From NCBI RefSeq assembly GCF_037975245.1, contig NC_092564.1:13230484-13294483 (forward strand): a stretch of 64,000 nt of DNA, read 5' to 3'. The position numbers and the translations under genes are program-made. The notes below the pieces were generated by a model, which had not been told where the DNA came from, searched no databases, and saw nothing but the letters and a program-made list of their open reading frames with translations. This document shows positions 45,346 through 58,728 of this stretch, piece after piece. Within the stretch, counting starts at the first letter, position 1. The number at the start of each line of letters is the position of its first letter. The stretch comes from Apostichopus japonicus (Eukaryota > Echinodermata > Holothuroidea > Aspidochirotida > Stichopodidae).

Positions 45346-45750
45346 TGACACACTACGCAGTAAATCAACAACAAACCATCGCAGATATCTCTAAATCCTT
45401 CTGTAAATCTTGGAGATCTTAGTTCAAGAGTACACTGTTAGAACCTGACATCTCGGATGTCAAAAGGTTGGTAAGGAAACAACAGACGGCTTCCGATAAA
45501 CCAATGGTACTAGCAACGTCAACTTCAACACGCACACACTTTCTTTACTATTGAATCTTCACTCAAGGACTTAATAAGAGTCAAGAGTACAATCCCAGTA
45601 CCAATCAAGCACTGGATAATAACATGTATTTAGCTGGCTGAACTATCTATGTTGAGCGTTCATAAATAAGCCACGATGTCATCCTTCTGATGCGAGACTA
45701 CTGTGGTCCCCTCTTCAGCGGTTTCCCGGCGTGGTAGGGATAAATAGCGG

Positions 45751-48700
45751 TCAGGTCTTGGCTGCTTTCTTCTGTTTCTTACGCCGATCCATCATGGCGT
45801 TCTCAATCTCGGTTGAATAGGTCTCCCGGATTATCTTGAAGGCCTTCTTAGTGGCATATGGGATGCTTGTCACAGGGTCAATGTACTTTGCAGGCATCCT
45901 TGTAACAGGGCAATACAGTTTAGTTGGAGGTCTACCCGACTTCTTGGGGAAAATCACAGGGTACAGTTTTTCGTCACTTAACGTTATGAAATTTCGACTG
46001 CACTTCTTCTTTGAAACAGGCTTTTCCTCAGTTGTTCTATAAGATTGTGAGAATGAAAACAAACTTTTTGCAAGGATTAAAATAAAGAAAACAAAACAAA
46101 AGAATAAGAAGAACACTTTACACTTCTGCACAGGGTTCAGCAGCAGTACAGATTAAAGAACTATTTATTACATCAGAACTGCTAAAGATAAGGTATTTCA
46201 CTACCTTGACTTTTACATATTGAAAAATTAAGAGCACATCACAGAGCTACATCATGGACCCTGCTGCTGGTGATTTTCAATGACAATAATTACATATACA
46301 TTTAATTGATTGATGCAACTTTATTATATGCCTAAAGGGGTTAATCACTTAATACATACATGGAAGTATAAACATAAATTTTGATCAACAAATAAACAGA
46401 TACGAAGAGAGTAAATGTAGCTCATTCAAGAGAAAGCGAAAATAGAAAAATGAAAACTGTAGTACAAAGCAAATTTAGACATCCAGAAACAGCATAAAAG
46501 AACAGGAAACAATAGCAACCAAGCCTGGGGTAACAGCAGTCTAAATAACTTGAAAGAATGAATTTAAGGCAAAATTTTAGTCTTGATATGTCATAGTCCA
46601 TGATAAAAACAAATATTTGAGTGCTAGTAAAGTTTTTGTAGCTAGTTCGGTTTTCACCAACATATTAAGAAACTTTGTGCCTAAAGTTATCCAATAAATA
46701 AATAGGCACTTGGATTTTCAGCTTAAAATGCACTTTCACTGACCCGTAATCCAGGAATGTATATTAGTTCCCCATTGACCTTGCCCATATTAGTTGATAT
46801 TGACTGAAAATCATTCTTGATGGATTTTTTTCCCCTTTTAATTACCTATTCTTTTTTTTTTTTACAAGCTGCTAATATACTGCAAATATCCTGTATCTAG
46901 GTTAACGTATCGAAATCTCGAGGGCTGGATATTTAAATTCTTAGTAGGAATCTCCTGAGGTTGACCTGTCTTTTGCATGATCAACAAAAATGTCAATTGT
47001 AATGACATTTGACAATAAAGATGAATAATGACCTCAACATAAACATTTGAGCTTATTCCCAGTGTTCACTTTACTCAAAGGAAATTGCACGTATACTCAC
47101 CCTGTGGAGACCACATTGACAATATTATCTGCCGTGGGACTTGGTAGCTCTACTATAAGGGGCATCGTAAGGGAATGGAAACGTATCTTGGGTCCCACGT
47201 GGACTCGTTTGGGTATTTTGACTTTCTTCTTTTCGGCCTCCATCTGTTGGTACACCTCTGTTGGTATAAAGCGGACAATTTTATTCTAACTAGATTCAAA
47301 CATTTGTTATTCAACAATAGAAGTAGGTCTTTAATTCATGATATAATGAGTAAATGATGATCAAAGCATTACAAAGTAAGTAAAACTGAGTAAAACCACA
47401 GATGTGGATCCATGGTGGTTGTCGGGTGGTTGCCAACCTCAAACAAATAAAAATGCCTTGGAATGCATCATTTTCACATCTAACATTTGTTTTTCTGGAA
47501 TAGGACCCCCAGATCCCCTTTCATAGTTATCAGCTTCCACAACCCTAGGGCCAAATCCTATTCTTTTTAAAATACTAGATCAACTACTGCAAGATTAAAT
47601 ACAAAATAAGCCCATGGATTTTCACAATGCCAATGGGCTTCCTTCTTTGTAGTTTGAGAACTGTCTGGTCCTCATTATAATCTCATCCAAGATGGCCAAC
47701 TGCCTTCTGATATTACGTACAATATGAACTTAATTTTATATCACATATACCATATATATACTACATGGTGTTTCCGCTATGGATATAAGCAGAGTGACTT
47801 CTCTGAAGCTATTGAACTAGAGATACTGTAGAATCTCAATCCTATTGCTGTACTTGTACTTTGACGCATTGTGTATTATATTAGTTAAGACAGTTTATCG
47901 CAAGGTGTCGTAGGCGAAAGTTATGACAGTTATTTTTGTTAACAGGCAAAAACTGATACAAAATAACACAGAGTAACTTTGCCAAGGTCAAAATTTAGTT
48001 ACCTTTAACATCAATGGCAAACAAGAAAAAATTGGTAGGTAAAACTTGAAAATGTGCTATGATTTCACAATGGTATACTATTATATGATATTCAAGAAAC
48101 CATTTACTTTTCAAGAGTGCAATGTGGTTACCATTTGGATACGGCTCCAAGAAGTCGAGACCATCAAATTAAGACCTTACTGGCAAGTAAGGAATCTATA
48201 AGTCACTTGCAGACCAGTGGTATTACTGTCACATTACCCCAGTCTGTTATATAATTGTTCACTCAAGTGTGTTAGTAACTCCTTGGTCAGTTCTGAAGTT
48301 TTACCTGATACTAGTACTTGGGATGATTCATATCCTTTGTTTACCTCCTACTCTAGAAATGCTAGAGGGCATTTCAGAAGGTAGATACTCCAAGACTGTG
48401 TGTAGACATAGCTTCAGATGATAGATATTTGCTTTGTGCATCAATGTAAGACAAATATCTCTCAGAATTTGTCTCTGTTATGATTTTACGCTGCCAAAAA
48501 TAAGCAATTTCTGGAAACAATGCCATAAAGTAACCAGTGACAAAATTTTGAGAGAATTGCCCAAGGGCAGCAGAAATGACAAAGAAGCACAGTAACTTGA
48601 CAAATAGTCTACCTATTGAGATAAAACTGGTGGAAAGAAAACATCAGGACCAAAACAAGGATGCATCATTCATGGGAAACCTTCTCTCTTAATAGTATCC

Positions 48701-51700
48701 CTCCTCTATTAATGACATCATATCAAAGGAAATACGACAGTGTTGGGTTGTTACTTACTTAATGACGCTAGATTATGCTTCTCGGTTATCCTAGCTTCTC
48801 TAAGGAGTTCTTCCTGAGTCAGCCTTCTCATACCAGGAGGGGCTTTCTTGGCCAATGATGCTCGGTTGTGGCGTGACTTCTCCTCCCTCTCCTTTATTCG
48901 CCTCTGAAATTCATTCACTCGTTGCACAGTTGATCTCCTCGACGATTTACGGACTGTCAAATAAAAACAGACAGAAACACATCGGGGGTCTCAATCTACA
49001 ATCATCGGGCAAGGTTCTAGAAATCAGAGACATTAGTATGAATGTCTCACTTCATCAATGTATGTTTGTTTATTTCCTTTATTTCATTGTTTACAGATTT
49101 TATGATGGAGATTTAAAGATCCCGTCTCTTTCCTCAACATTTTAAGCCTGTAATACCTCCCTCTTCCTTGTGGACCAATAGATAAAAAATTACATGCCAC
49201 CGATTAGCTTGAACAGTGAATTAATCAAAAGTAGTTTCTCCAAGGTTTGAGGAAAATTGACTATATCCAGCTGTTGCCAATTTCATTTAAATTTTCATTC
49301 TTTGACACACAACTTAATCACTATATGACATCAAATCTACTAAAATATTGCTCTCATTTAAGAATTATATCAAGGAACCACGACACTGTAGTCATAACTA
49401 TTATGAATAGCAAAAGGCATTGAACCATGTAAGGTAAGTTTCTTGAAGCACACAGAAGTTGCTGCTGTCATGAAATGTTCTTGACAGCAATGTCATGATC
49501 TGTAATTCATGTAATTTAGTTTTATACAGAAAATGCTTTACACAGTAATTGTTCTTAATTTTTATCTGCATTTGCTTGCTTCGGTAGGTGTCTGATTTCT
49601 GCCTTGAAAGTTTTTTTTCTCCATTTTATCTGCTTTTACCCTTTTTCCATCATCTATTTTACCAGTCAGGTTCTGGTCTGATCAGGATTTGTTCCTTGTT
49701 TGTTTTTCCATTTTTACTGTTTCCACAAATCATCTGTACAGTAATTGCTATAGACAACCACCTACTGAAGTGACACCCCACAGTCAACACCAGGGACATG
49801 TCTTATACTGTCCTGTCGTCTTCATCTACCAGGCCTCTAGGTCAGGACAAAAATGAGATGGCTAACCTTGAGAATCAACACCACCTGCTGCCTGTCTCCG
49901 TCTAGAAGTAGTGGTTTGCTTTGATGATTCCTGTCGAACTGTAGCAGCCTTGTTCACCTCCTGTTGTTTCACTGGCTCCTGGGAAGAGGACCAATCAGAT
50001 TGTATTTTCCATTTAAATACTGCAATTTACAGTTCAAGTTTGAAAGATGTGTTTCAATACTTTGAAAATCAGGTAATGTTAGTTCCAGTTTCAACTTTCC
50101 TTCACCAAGTACTAGAAACTACCACCTTAAATGTTCATTTGAATGCGGTCCCTCTACAAATCATAATTACTGACGTTTCATCAGGATAAAAATTTTTAAT
50201 TATCAAAGGCACGAAGAATTCGTCTCCATCTTCTCAGATGTAAAATTTGTATTACAAGAAAACAGAAATTTTAAACAACTTTGAGGCAAAAAGGTGTTAT
50301 GGCTTACTATTGATTTATTGAGTTACATCTGAGGAACTGATCTAATGAACTATGTGTTAGACTGTAGTCCAGCCACTTTTACTGATGAACCTCAGATGTT
50401 CGAAGGGAAATTTCTCAAAAAGAGAAAGTGGTATAGCAACCCATTGTAACAGTCTAGAACATATATCAAAATGAGTTTTGTGCCAGTCATCCTTTAAGAA
50501 GACCCAAGAACAAGAAAAAAGATCCAATCTAGAAAAAAATCAATGTCTGGAGACTTCTTCAACTGGAACACATCAGAGCTCTGTTGCTCCTGGACCACAC
50601 CAAAGACCCATCTTATTATTTTAACCTAATGACCAATTAGCATCCACAATAGGTCTGCCATCTTTGTTCTACCTCAAGCACTCCTTGAAATCTCATATGA
50701 ATCACACATATAATATTATGCTATTGTTTGACCTGCACCTCATACACACACCTTGTAGGCTTTTGTTACAACTCTCTTGGCTCTCTTTGGTGCATCATCG
50801 TCTTCCTCACTAATTACTTCATCATCTTCGGATGCGCTAATGTCACTATCTGAAGAGCTCTCATCACCAGGCTTTTCTTCTTCCCCAGATGAAAATTCTT
50901 CATCACCAGATTCCTTGGGAGTGAAGAACAGTGTTGAAAGGAAACTCGTGCAACTCAATGTGAAACATTATGGTTGATGCAACACTCATCAAAGCCGATA
51001 ACTTGTATGGTCAATGAAGATTATTAATTTACTGCACACCTTCCCAGGCAACTCAAATCTATAGTCCCCCTCTAAGTTGTCCAAATCACAACCAAACTAT
51101 CTTCAGAAAATTAATTGTACTTACTGTTTGGCATTATGCAAGCTGTAATGATTTCATTGTTGTACAAAACCAAACTTGACTGATTGAATATGGTGGCAAA
51201 TGTCCAAATTGTCAAAACTGTTTTAAAAACTAAAAATCTTCCATGAAACTTCAAAAGCTTAAGATATCAGCAATGGCCTTCATGTTAGCTTCTTTAGTTT
51301 CCACCTAAGCACTGGGTACACAGCCATTATTGATATGACTTGGGCATACAGACTGGCTAAACCCTTCATTCTTCCAGGAAACACATAAAGTGGTCTTTAT
51401 TGTTATCATCACAAATGTTCTTCAAGAGCCTCAATTTCATAAGCCTTTCTTATCTTCTCGTTGAATTCTCAGTTAAGTAGGCTGCATGTTTGGAATGTTG
51501 ATTAATAGCTGGCAAAGTTCAAAGTGCAATAATTTAACAAAATATCACTAAATTTGAAAAATTCATTTCTACACCAAACATAATGCTATGAAGATGTGAT
51601 TATGACCTAAAGAGGCAGAAAAAAATCCAGCATTTTTGTTAAGCAAGTTTGTTCAGCCACAAAAAAGTTCCTTAAATATTTATGTTTTTTTCGTTAGCAA

Positions 51701-51825
51701 TACTGTACCTCTTGAAACCCCCCATAGGTGGTCTTATAGAAGTCATCTTCTTGTTCTTCATCAAGCATCCTCTGCATGCGGTTTCCCGCGGTTCCTCTCT
51801 TCTCTCGTGTCGCAGCTAGAGACAT
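45751..51825 (-). CDS. VPS72: VPS72 / YL1, SRCAP and TIP60-p400 complex subunit
   Basis: Histone-variant handling subunit: YL1 binds H2A.Z-H2B and acts in the SRCAP and p400/TIP60 remodelling complexes in the nucleus. Minus-strand exons: 51825-51709, 50913-50752, 49978-49867, 48953-48759, 47257-47101 and 46036-45751. They total 1029 nt, 342 aa (human VPS72 is 364). The start MSLAATREKRGTAGNRMQRM and FYKTTYGGFQE match the YL1 N-terminus. An acidic Ser/Asp/Glu block (about 40-80) precedes RRKR-like basic residues and VVTKAYK. LTQEELLREARITEKHNLASL is the conserved central motif. The C-terminus (FITLSDEKLYPVIFP, CPVTRMPAKYIDPVTSIPYA) is the YL1_C domain. All introns are GT-AG. An acceptor at about 51873 implies a non-coding first exon, possibly ending at the donor GAACAG|GTAATT near 53892. 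Nothing looks broken. Confidence 0.96.
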
Positions 51826-52337
51826 GGTTACATCGGACAAGTTAACCTTCTCCTTAGAATTCTTTGATTAGCTTCTAGGAGATAAATAACACAAATTCTA
51901 TTTTTTTGTCAAATCTTAACTGTGAATCAAGAAGAAAGATACTGTTCTTATCCTCACCAACAAAAGATGATACCTATAACATTTTCTGAAATTTCAATAA
52001 AATTCTGTCCTGAGGAAAACACAAACAAATCCCAGTTGAAATTGGATTTTTGGAGATATGTAGTGCAAAAGCTACATGCTGAGAGTCAAATGCCTGAACA
52101 ATTAACAAAATATTCAAAATCATTTGAAATGCTTGGAACTCCAGTAATAACTATTTGACAAAATGACTGAAAACAAGTGATCTAACGTGACTTAGTTGGA
52201 CAATATTGTAGCCAATAACCTGAGCTTATCTTTAGAATAGGCCTATTTAGACTAGTAAAGGCTAGCTACTAGTATAGTAAAGGCTTCATAATTGACGCAC
52301 CCCCGTAATTGGCGCACCTTAAATTATTACTAGCAAC

Positions 52338-53047
52338 GGTTTCAGTTGTTTTCCGCATACGTTACTTTCCGCTGATTACTTTCCGCTGAAAAAATTCTTC
52401 TGCGGAAAACACCTTTTTTTCACCTTCCTGTATACTATATTTTTCGCATATTTTAGGATACCAAATTCAGGCAGGATGATTAAAATAACATGAGAAAGTA
52501 TCAAAGAACGTCGATAAAGGATGGTTAGACTGAGTTCATGTCAGAAAAGTTAAGCTGCTTATAATACAGAGGAGGCTTGGGGGTGTGTAATTAGGGATTA
52601 TTAAAGAAGTATGTGGTGGTCGGCCGATAAAAGGGCAAAGGGACACCCGCGTTATGAAGGATTGACTATCTAATAAAGTATTAAAACTGCGGTCCGCGTA
52701 ATGATAGTTTAAAAAAAAAAGTTGTAAAGGCGGTATCTTTGATTTTCGCTGGAAATGGCTGTATAAGTAAGGGCTGTTTTAATACTCGAACACGCATTTT
52801 GCACCACCTGTCTTACGAGTTACATCTAAAATCATGGCCGATTTATCCTGTTACAGTTAAATCCTATCTTCTCCACCTTCCTAAATCATTCCATGTGCCT
52901 AATCAATTCAGTAAGTTATTCTGTCCCTCCAAAAAAAAAACGTTACTTTCCGCTGAAAAAAACGTTGTTTTCCGCTGACAAATTTGTTTGCGGAAAACAC
53001 CGTTTTGTTTCAGCGGAAAGTAACGTGTGCGGAAAACAACGGTACCC
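52338..53047. mobile_element. MULE-like foldback element with 9-bp TSD ACTAGCAAC
   Basis: The ends (GGTTTCAGTTGTTTTCCGCA and, inverted, GGGTACCGTTGTTTTCCGCA) continue as long inverted repeats with CGTTACTTTCCGCTG. It is flanked by ACTAGCAAC at 52329-52337 and 53048-53056. Near both ends the words TTTTCCGCTGAA and TGCGGAAAAC repeat in both orientations. The 9-bp duplication fits Mutator-like elements. No transposase. Confidence 0.75.
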
Positions 53048-53164
53048 ACTAGCAACGACACAGCAGGCCACCTAAACTTTTGCAGTCAAGCAGAATAACA
53101 TATTTCATGAGTATGAATCCATTTCAGCTATTTGCTGACCAAATTTTTTATTTTTAAAGCTTTT

Positions 53165-53190
53165 AACACCCTTCCCCCCCCCCCCCCCCC
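53165..53190. repeat. C-run
   Basis: A homopolymeric C tract of about 18 bases, followed by AGTTTTGCACG. Confidence 0.9.
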
Positions 53191-55731
53191 AGTTTTGCAC
53201 GTTTTTGGGCATTTGGAAATCTTACACCCTAAAAATAATCAACATAACCTCAATATGATAACGCTACTCTCTGGGACCTGACCTGTCTGAGCTTAGAGAC
53301 TCAGAGCATAGCAAACAGCATCTAAAGTCAATGGATGTATACTAAGGCCTACACTACAGTTAGCTTATCGACAAATGTGTCAATTTAGGGGTATGAAAGA
53401 ACTTGACACGGCAGACATTTTGTGGTCAAATTCTGCTCAATTGTACGGTGCATAAGCACAGAACCTTAAATATTTTGAGATCAATACTGACTTCGCAATA
53501 CTGACTATATAGGCCATTTTTTCAGTCAAATGCACTGGCTAAACAACTAGAGACATTACACACCCTTGTGTAATTGCATCGTCCAAAATTAAAGGTTAAA
53601 ATTTTACTTGCAGGGACTGATATAGGTTTTGAATAGGAAAAGCCCTAATTTGAAAATCGTTCCTAGCCTAGGCAATTTCACTGAATACCGCAGTACACGA
53701 ATCGTGTGGCATACACTGCAGTACAGACTGCAGTAGCCTACAGAGCTAGGCCTAACACTGGTAACAGTAACAAGTTGGTCTAGGCCTATCTGCAATGTTG
53801 ATTAGGCCTACATTATGCCAGGCGAATCAACACTTTTGTGACAAAAGGGCATAGAAATTTGAAAGAAATGAATTTTTATCTTCTCAATTACCTGTTCCTA
53901 CACTAGTAAGCAGCTACACGTATACCTAGGCTATAGAAGTTTCGAACGGATCACTGTCAATTAAACTGACATTTAGCCAAGATCCAGATCCGCGACATTT
54001 CTGTTGGCACTATACTGTATACATAAATTATGTATATTTCTATTGCGCGTACTGTGTGTATCTCAAGTTAATGGAGCGCCAAATGGTAAAAAAATCACCG
54101 TTGTTACGTTGGAATTTAGCTTTGTGTGAGAAACAATGGAGTTGAACCACAGCTAACGCTGTGTCAAATTTAACATAATAAAGATTGATGACTCGTAGCG
54201 TCACATTCATTCACGGTCATAAAAAATTAGTAGTATATCAGATATATTAAACAAACTCTTTGTGCCAAATGAGTAGCAACACCAAATACATTTGTTTTGC
54301 ATGAAATAAATCGCAACATCAAAGCATGTGTATCTAACCATGGAGGTTAAAACAGACCTCCATGATCTAACAAAGGTCTCCATGGTGAAGGGGTTTTCGG
54401 AAAACCAATGTGTATAGCTATGTAAGCGAAATTTCTCTAACAAGTTAACTTTGATTTAGTTATTGACACTTTATTCAAAGTAGTCCTAGCGTCGTATGGA
54501 ATTTATAGTCGTCTTTAATAAATACACAACATCTCCATTTCAAGTGAGTCAATATCATGTAATAAAATAATAAACATTTGTACATGACACACACGTACTA
54601 TTACATGTTTGTAAATGTATGTGATATCGTTGAATCGTTAATATAAACAGAGCCTTCCCCACTCCCCGAACTTTCTTTCAAATGACTTACATTTTTTGAC
54701 CTACGTACAGAAAGTGTTATACGCTGGCAACAGTGAGAGTTGTACGACAAGAATGATGGAATGATACTTGATAGACCATCTAAACTCGGAAACTCAAAGT
54801 TTTCAAAGGGAAGAGGGGAAATGCAAAACGTACTTGTTTTAAGTGCACACCATGGGAATAATAGGAGGAAGTTGAGCACGCCCTATATCCCCCTCCACCC
54901 ACGCTTCATCGATGAACCAATAATATGAGAAGTTGAAAACTTACTGTGACTTTGTAGTATATAGCTCACACCGGTGAAGCATCTTATTAGCTCAGTTAAT
55001 ATTACCCAAATAAGGACATTAATGTGACGTAATGGTGAGTTGGTTTTGTTTAACCGAAACCGACTGGGGGGGGGGGGGGGACTGGGGAAAGCATCACGAT
55101 TGAGTGATTCCCTCGACCCTTTTGGCGCAGCCCTTGGTCAATATTACTGTTCATTTTTTTTTTTTTTTTTGTAAACAGAGAAATGGTTTGTTTTAGAGAA
55201 CTCAGGGTAAGAGTAGTGTGTTAACTCACGATTTACTTACGTAGGACCTACATTAACAGCTTTTAGAATGAAAAAATATATATCTTCAGTGATTTCTGGG
55301 ATGTATGATGTGCATGATAGTGCATTTTTAACTTATTTTACTTTACAACTCCATCAGCACGGTAATAATAGCCAGAGTATATACACCTACCCCTATCCCC
55401 CTTTCAACCTCAAGCTTTTGAAGAACACGTGTCTCACTGACGATGGTAACTGAACACCAACGTACCATCAATTTAAAAAAGAAACGTGGTGTTTATTTCC
55501 TGCAATTGATACCTTCTTTCCAGAGTTAGGAATAAGATCCTGAATTGATAGCTTATTTTACTGGTTGTGTTGAATATATTTGACCTCGTTAGTGATATTT
55601 TCCACGATCACGCCAGGGACTATCAGGTTCATCACACGATTCATATTCATTTGCAATGAATTTTCTCTAATCAGAAGGACAAGAACAAGGTTTGCAGTCG
55701 TAAGGAACATGTGAAACGAAGTCATAGAAAG
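53191..55731. other. Intergenic; possible VPS72 first exon near 53.9 kb
   Basis: No coding exon recognised. A donor-like GAACAG|GTAATT on the minus strand at about 53892 could end a non-coding first exon of VPS72. The segment near 54716-54770 shares words with 59190-59250, so both are copies of one decayed repeat. Confidence 0.35.
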
Positions 55732-56097
55732 CAAGGGCGTAGGAACCGGGGGGCTGGGGGCGCCAGCCCCCCCCCCAGTGAAAAATGTGGTGGGCGGAAG
55801 TATCATTCCGCCCCCCCCCGCTTCACAAGTCATAAAACCCCTTTTTCATTTCCAAATGAGAAAAAAAATCTCATTTGGAGCACCAAATTGCATCTAAGGC
55901 CAGGTGAAAATGCAAAATTATTTACAAAATGGAGTGGGTGTTGAAGTGTGCTATATTGCACCAAATTGCATCTGAGGCCACCTGAAAATGAAAAAAATTT
56001 CCAAAGGGGAGGGGGACACCCCCTCCCCTTAGACCCCTCCCCCAGGCCGGCCATCAGTCTTCAGCCCCCCACTCAAAAGTACCTTCCTACGCCACTG
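55732..56097. mobile_element. hAT MITE copy 1, TSD ATAGAAAG
   Basis: 366 bp. It begins CAAGGGCGTAGGAACC and ends GGTACCTTCCTACGCCACTG-like in inverted orientation. Perfect 8-bp duplications ATAGAAAG lie at 55724-55731 and 56098-56105. It has GC-rich hairpin ends and twin internal words GCACCAAATTGCATCT. It is an inverted, closely similar copy of 60435-60799. Confidence 0.9.
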
Positions 56098-56569
56098 ATA
56101 GAAAGAGTGTAGTTTTAGTTGGTGCTTTTGATGAATTTGGACACAAAATAAAGTTTAATCTGTCAGAGAACTTCGGAAGAATATCTATCATATTATAGTG
56201 TCATTTTACATTTCTGAACCCAAATTAGTTATTTTCGTTAAAATATCATTTAAATATTATCATAAAGAGTGTTCTCCTTAAAAGAATTAAAGCCGGGTTA
56301 CAGAAAGATGTAATGCATATTCGAGAAAAAATTGAAATTGAAATGATGTTTTGTCTGATAATTGAAAAACATATTGTAAGCATCCTAGTAAAATTTGCAA
56401 GCAATACCTACCTAGCGTTATCGAGATATTGACAAATGGTCACAGTTTGTATTAAGTGAATTTGGACGCAAACAGACGTGATGCAATACTTGCGCACGGA
56501 CTGCAAAGTGTTTTTATTTTTCTTTCTTTTTTCACTATTGTACGAAGCTATAGAGAGGACATGGTACAA

Positions 56570-56900
56570 CATTTTTTTCATTACGTACGTACGTAATAAT
56601 AATACGCAAGTACGTAATAAGACTACGAACGCACGTAATAATGTCACGTACGTAAGTGATATTTATTACGTACGTACATGGTATGTATTACGTACGCACG
56701 TGATACTTACTACGTACGTACGTAATAATTATCACGTGCGTACGTGATAATATTACGTACGTACTTAGTATTATCACGTACGTACGTGCTAATTATAACG
56801 TACATATTAATTACTACTTACGTACGTAATAATTAATCACTAAGTACGTAATAATTATAACGATTGTATAGGCCTACGTACGTGGTTTTATTACGTGATA
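56570..56900. repeat. ACGT-rich palindromic block
   Basis: About 300 bp dominated by TACGTACGTAATAAT-type words in both orientations, with CACGTG, CACGTACG and TACGTACG variants. The whole block is largely self-complementary. Confidence 0.9.
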
Positions 56901-57002
56901 TAGCCTTTGTTAACACTTTTCTAACGTAAGCGAGACTACGTGATATACTGCCCGATACATTTCCATTTCAAAGATGGAGAAGGATGAAGTTGTCCGGCAC
57001 AT

Positions 57003-58100
57003 TTTGGTTCCTTGCTTTTTGCAAAGCAAGTAACCTATGCGTTCAACTTGGCGTGTGTGTGTATGTATGTGTGTGTGTGTGCGTGTGTGTGTGTGTGTGT
57101 GACGCTTGGCTTGTGTACACTATATCTCAATAAGGAAATGATGTATCATGATCAAACTTGTTGGGTGGATAGCCCATAGTAAGAGGAAGATCCCTATTGT
57201 TTTTGGTGCCCGCAAAGGTCACCAAAGGTCAGTTAGATGCCAAAAACCAATATATTAAAAACAGCAATAACTCCCATTGACAGGGTCCGACATGGTTGAT
57301 ATTTTGGGAGTAGTTGTGAATGGGGTAAGGGATCGTTTCCAAACATAACGGTAATGTGATCGAATGTCAACAAAGGTCATTTAATGATAAAAAAACTAGT
57401 ATTTTTGCGATAACTTGAGAACAAAATGTCTGTTAGGGTTGGGAGTTGCTTGAATGTTTTCCAATTGTCGACCCGCATCTGGGTGACCCTTGACCTCAAT
57501 TTGACCTCTGGTGACCTTTACGTGTTTTTGGGGATTTTTACAGTTTTGATGCTATTTTCAGATGTCAAAGGTACCTTCTGATCATAAATGTCAGTAGGTT
57601 GACCCTGTGTGACCTTTATGTGCGAAGTTATATGGGGTCAAAGTTTTTCGGTAGGAGTTAGGATGGTTGTACAGACTTGTCGTTTTGTTTTTTGGAATCA
57701 GGAGATTAAACTATATCTGAAACCAAGGTCAAAAGGTCAAAGGTCACATTAGAAAAAATGTGCTTATTTTGGGAGGAAACGAGCAAAGAAGAAAATTTTT
57801 GGTTTCGATGCTAGATTTGGATATCAAAGGTACCTTCCGATCAAAAATGTCAATTGGTTGACACCCGTGTGACCTTCGTGTGCGAAGTTATACGAGGTCA
57901 AAGTTAATTTTCACACATTTGATGCAACAACTCCCAGTTCCAAGGTGTGACATGGTTGATATTTTTGCACAAGTTGCAAATGGCATACGGGAATATTTTC
58001 AAACTTAACGGTCATGTGATCCGAGGTCACCAAAGGTCAATTAATGTTAAAAAACTAGTATTTTGGGGGTAGAAAACGGGCAAAGAAAAAAATGTTTGAA
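57003..58100 (-). repeat. Large copy of the TGACCT/hairpin repeat
   Basis: Starts with an imperfect hairpin (arms 57006-57018 and 57023-57035, loop TTGC, one mismatch), then a GT run (57055-57100). About 1 kb follows in which phrases such as GTGACCTTTATGTGCGAAGT (about 57605-57640) recur in diverged form (about 57860-57900). AGGTCA words are frequent: DR1 at 57734-57746 and DR4 at 57216-57231. It is inverted relative to the copies at 7 and 19 kb. Confidence 0.65.
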
Positions 58101-58289
58101 TTTGAATAGTTTGATGCTCTATTTAGGTCTCATGCATAGGTGTGTATGCATGTGTATGAAAACGTGCAAAAGCATTCAATCTATCGACGGTGTCATTAAA
58201 CAGTGGTAGTTTACGCACAGGTTCCATCTAATTTTAATTTTCTTTCTCCTGTCTCCTTAATTCTTTATCGTGTGCTCCCGAGGCGTGCG

Positions 58290-58400
58290 GGCTGTATTCA
58301 TCATTTTCTCTCTATCTCTCTCGCTGTCGGTCGGTATGTCTGTCTGTCTCTCTCTCCACCCACCCACATATATCTCTCTTACCTCTCTCACCACCGCTCT
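58290..58400. repeat. TCTC-rich simple repeat
   Basis: Runs of TCTC/GTCT, then CCACCCACC. The open frames across it are low complexity. Confidence 0.85.
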
Positions 58401-58728
58401 CTGTTGTTGGCTTACAAAAAGGAAACTTAATCAAAACATCCTGGCGAAGTTTCAATCATCTTGTTCGCAAAGAGGACTGACATAAAAATAGATTTACTTT
58501 TGTTTATTTTTCACTTTATTATTGTGACCTTTTGCAGAAATTTGGAGAAATCAGAATGGCTACTTCGGCCAGCTTACACTAATGTATAGATAGAGGAGAT
58601 ACTAACAAATTAAACCAAAGTGTTAAAATGAGCTTTTGGATTCCAGTATTTTCAACACTATCAACCACTGCTTATAAACTGTGCTACAACCTGGCGGTGG
58701 TAAGAAACTTTATCGATCCAAAGGAACA

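Noticed and set aside
50777-50977. Ser-rich plus-strand frame
   Set aside because: Antisense of the acidic block of VPS72 exon 2.
55558-56054. Gly/Pro-rich small proteins at 55.6-56.1 kb
   Set aside because: They are translations of the hAT MITE and recur at 60.46-60.69 kb for the same reason.
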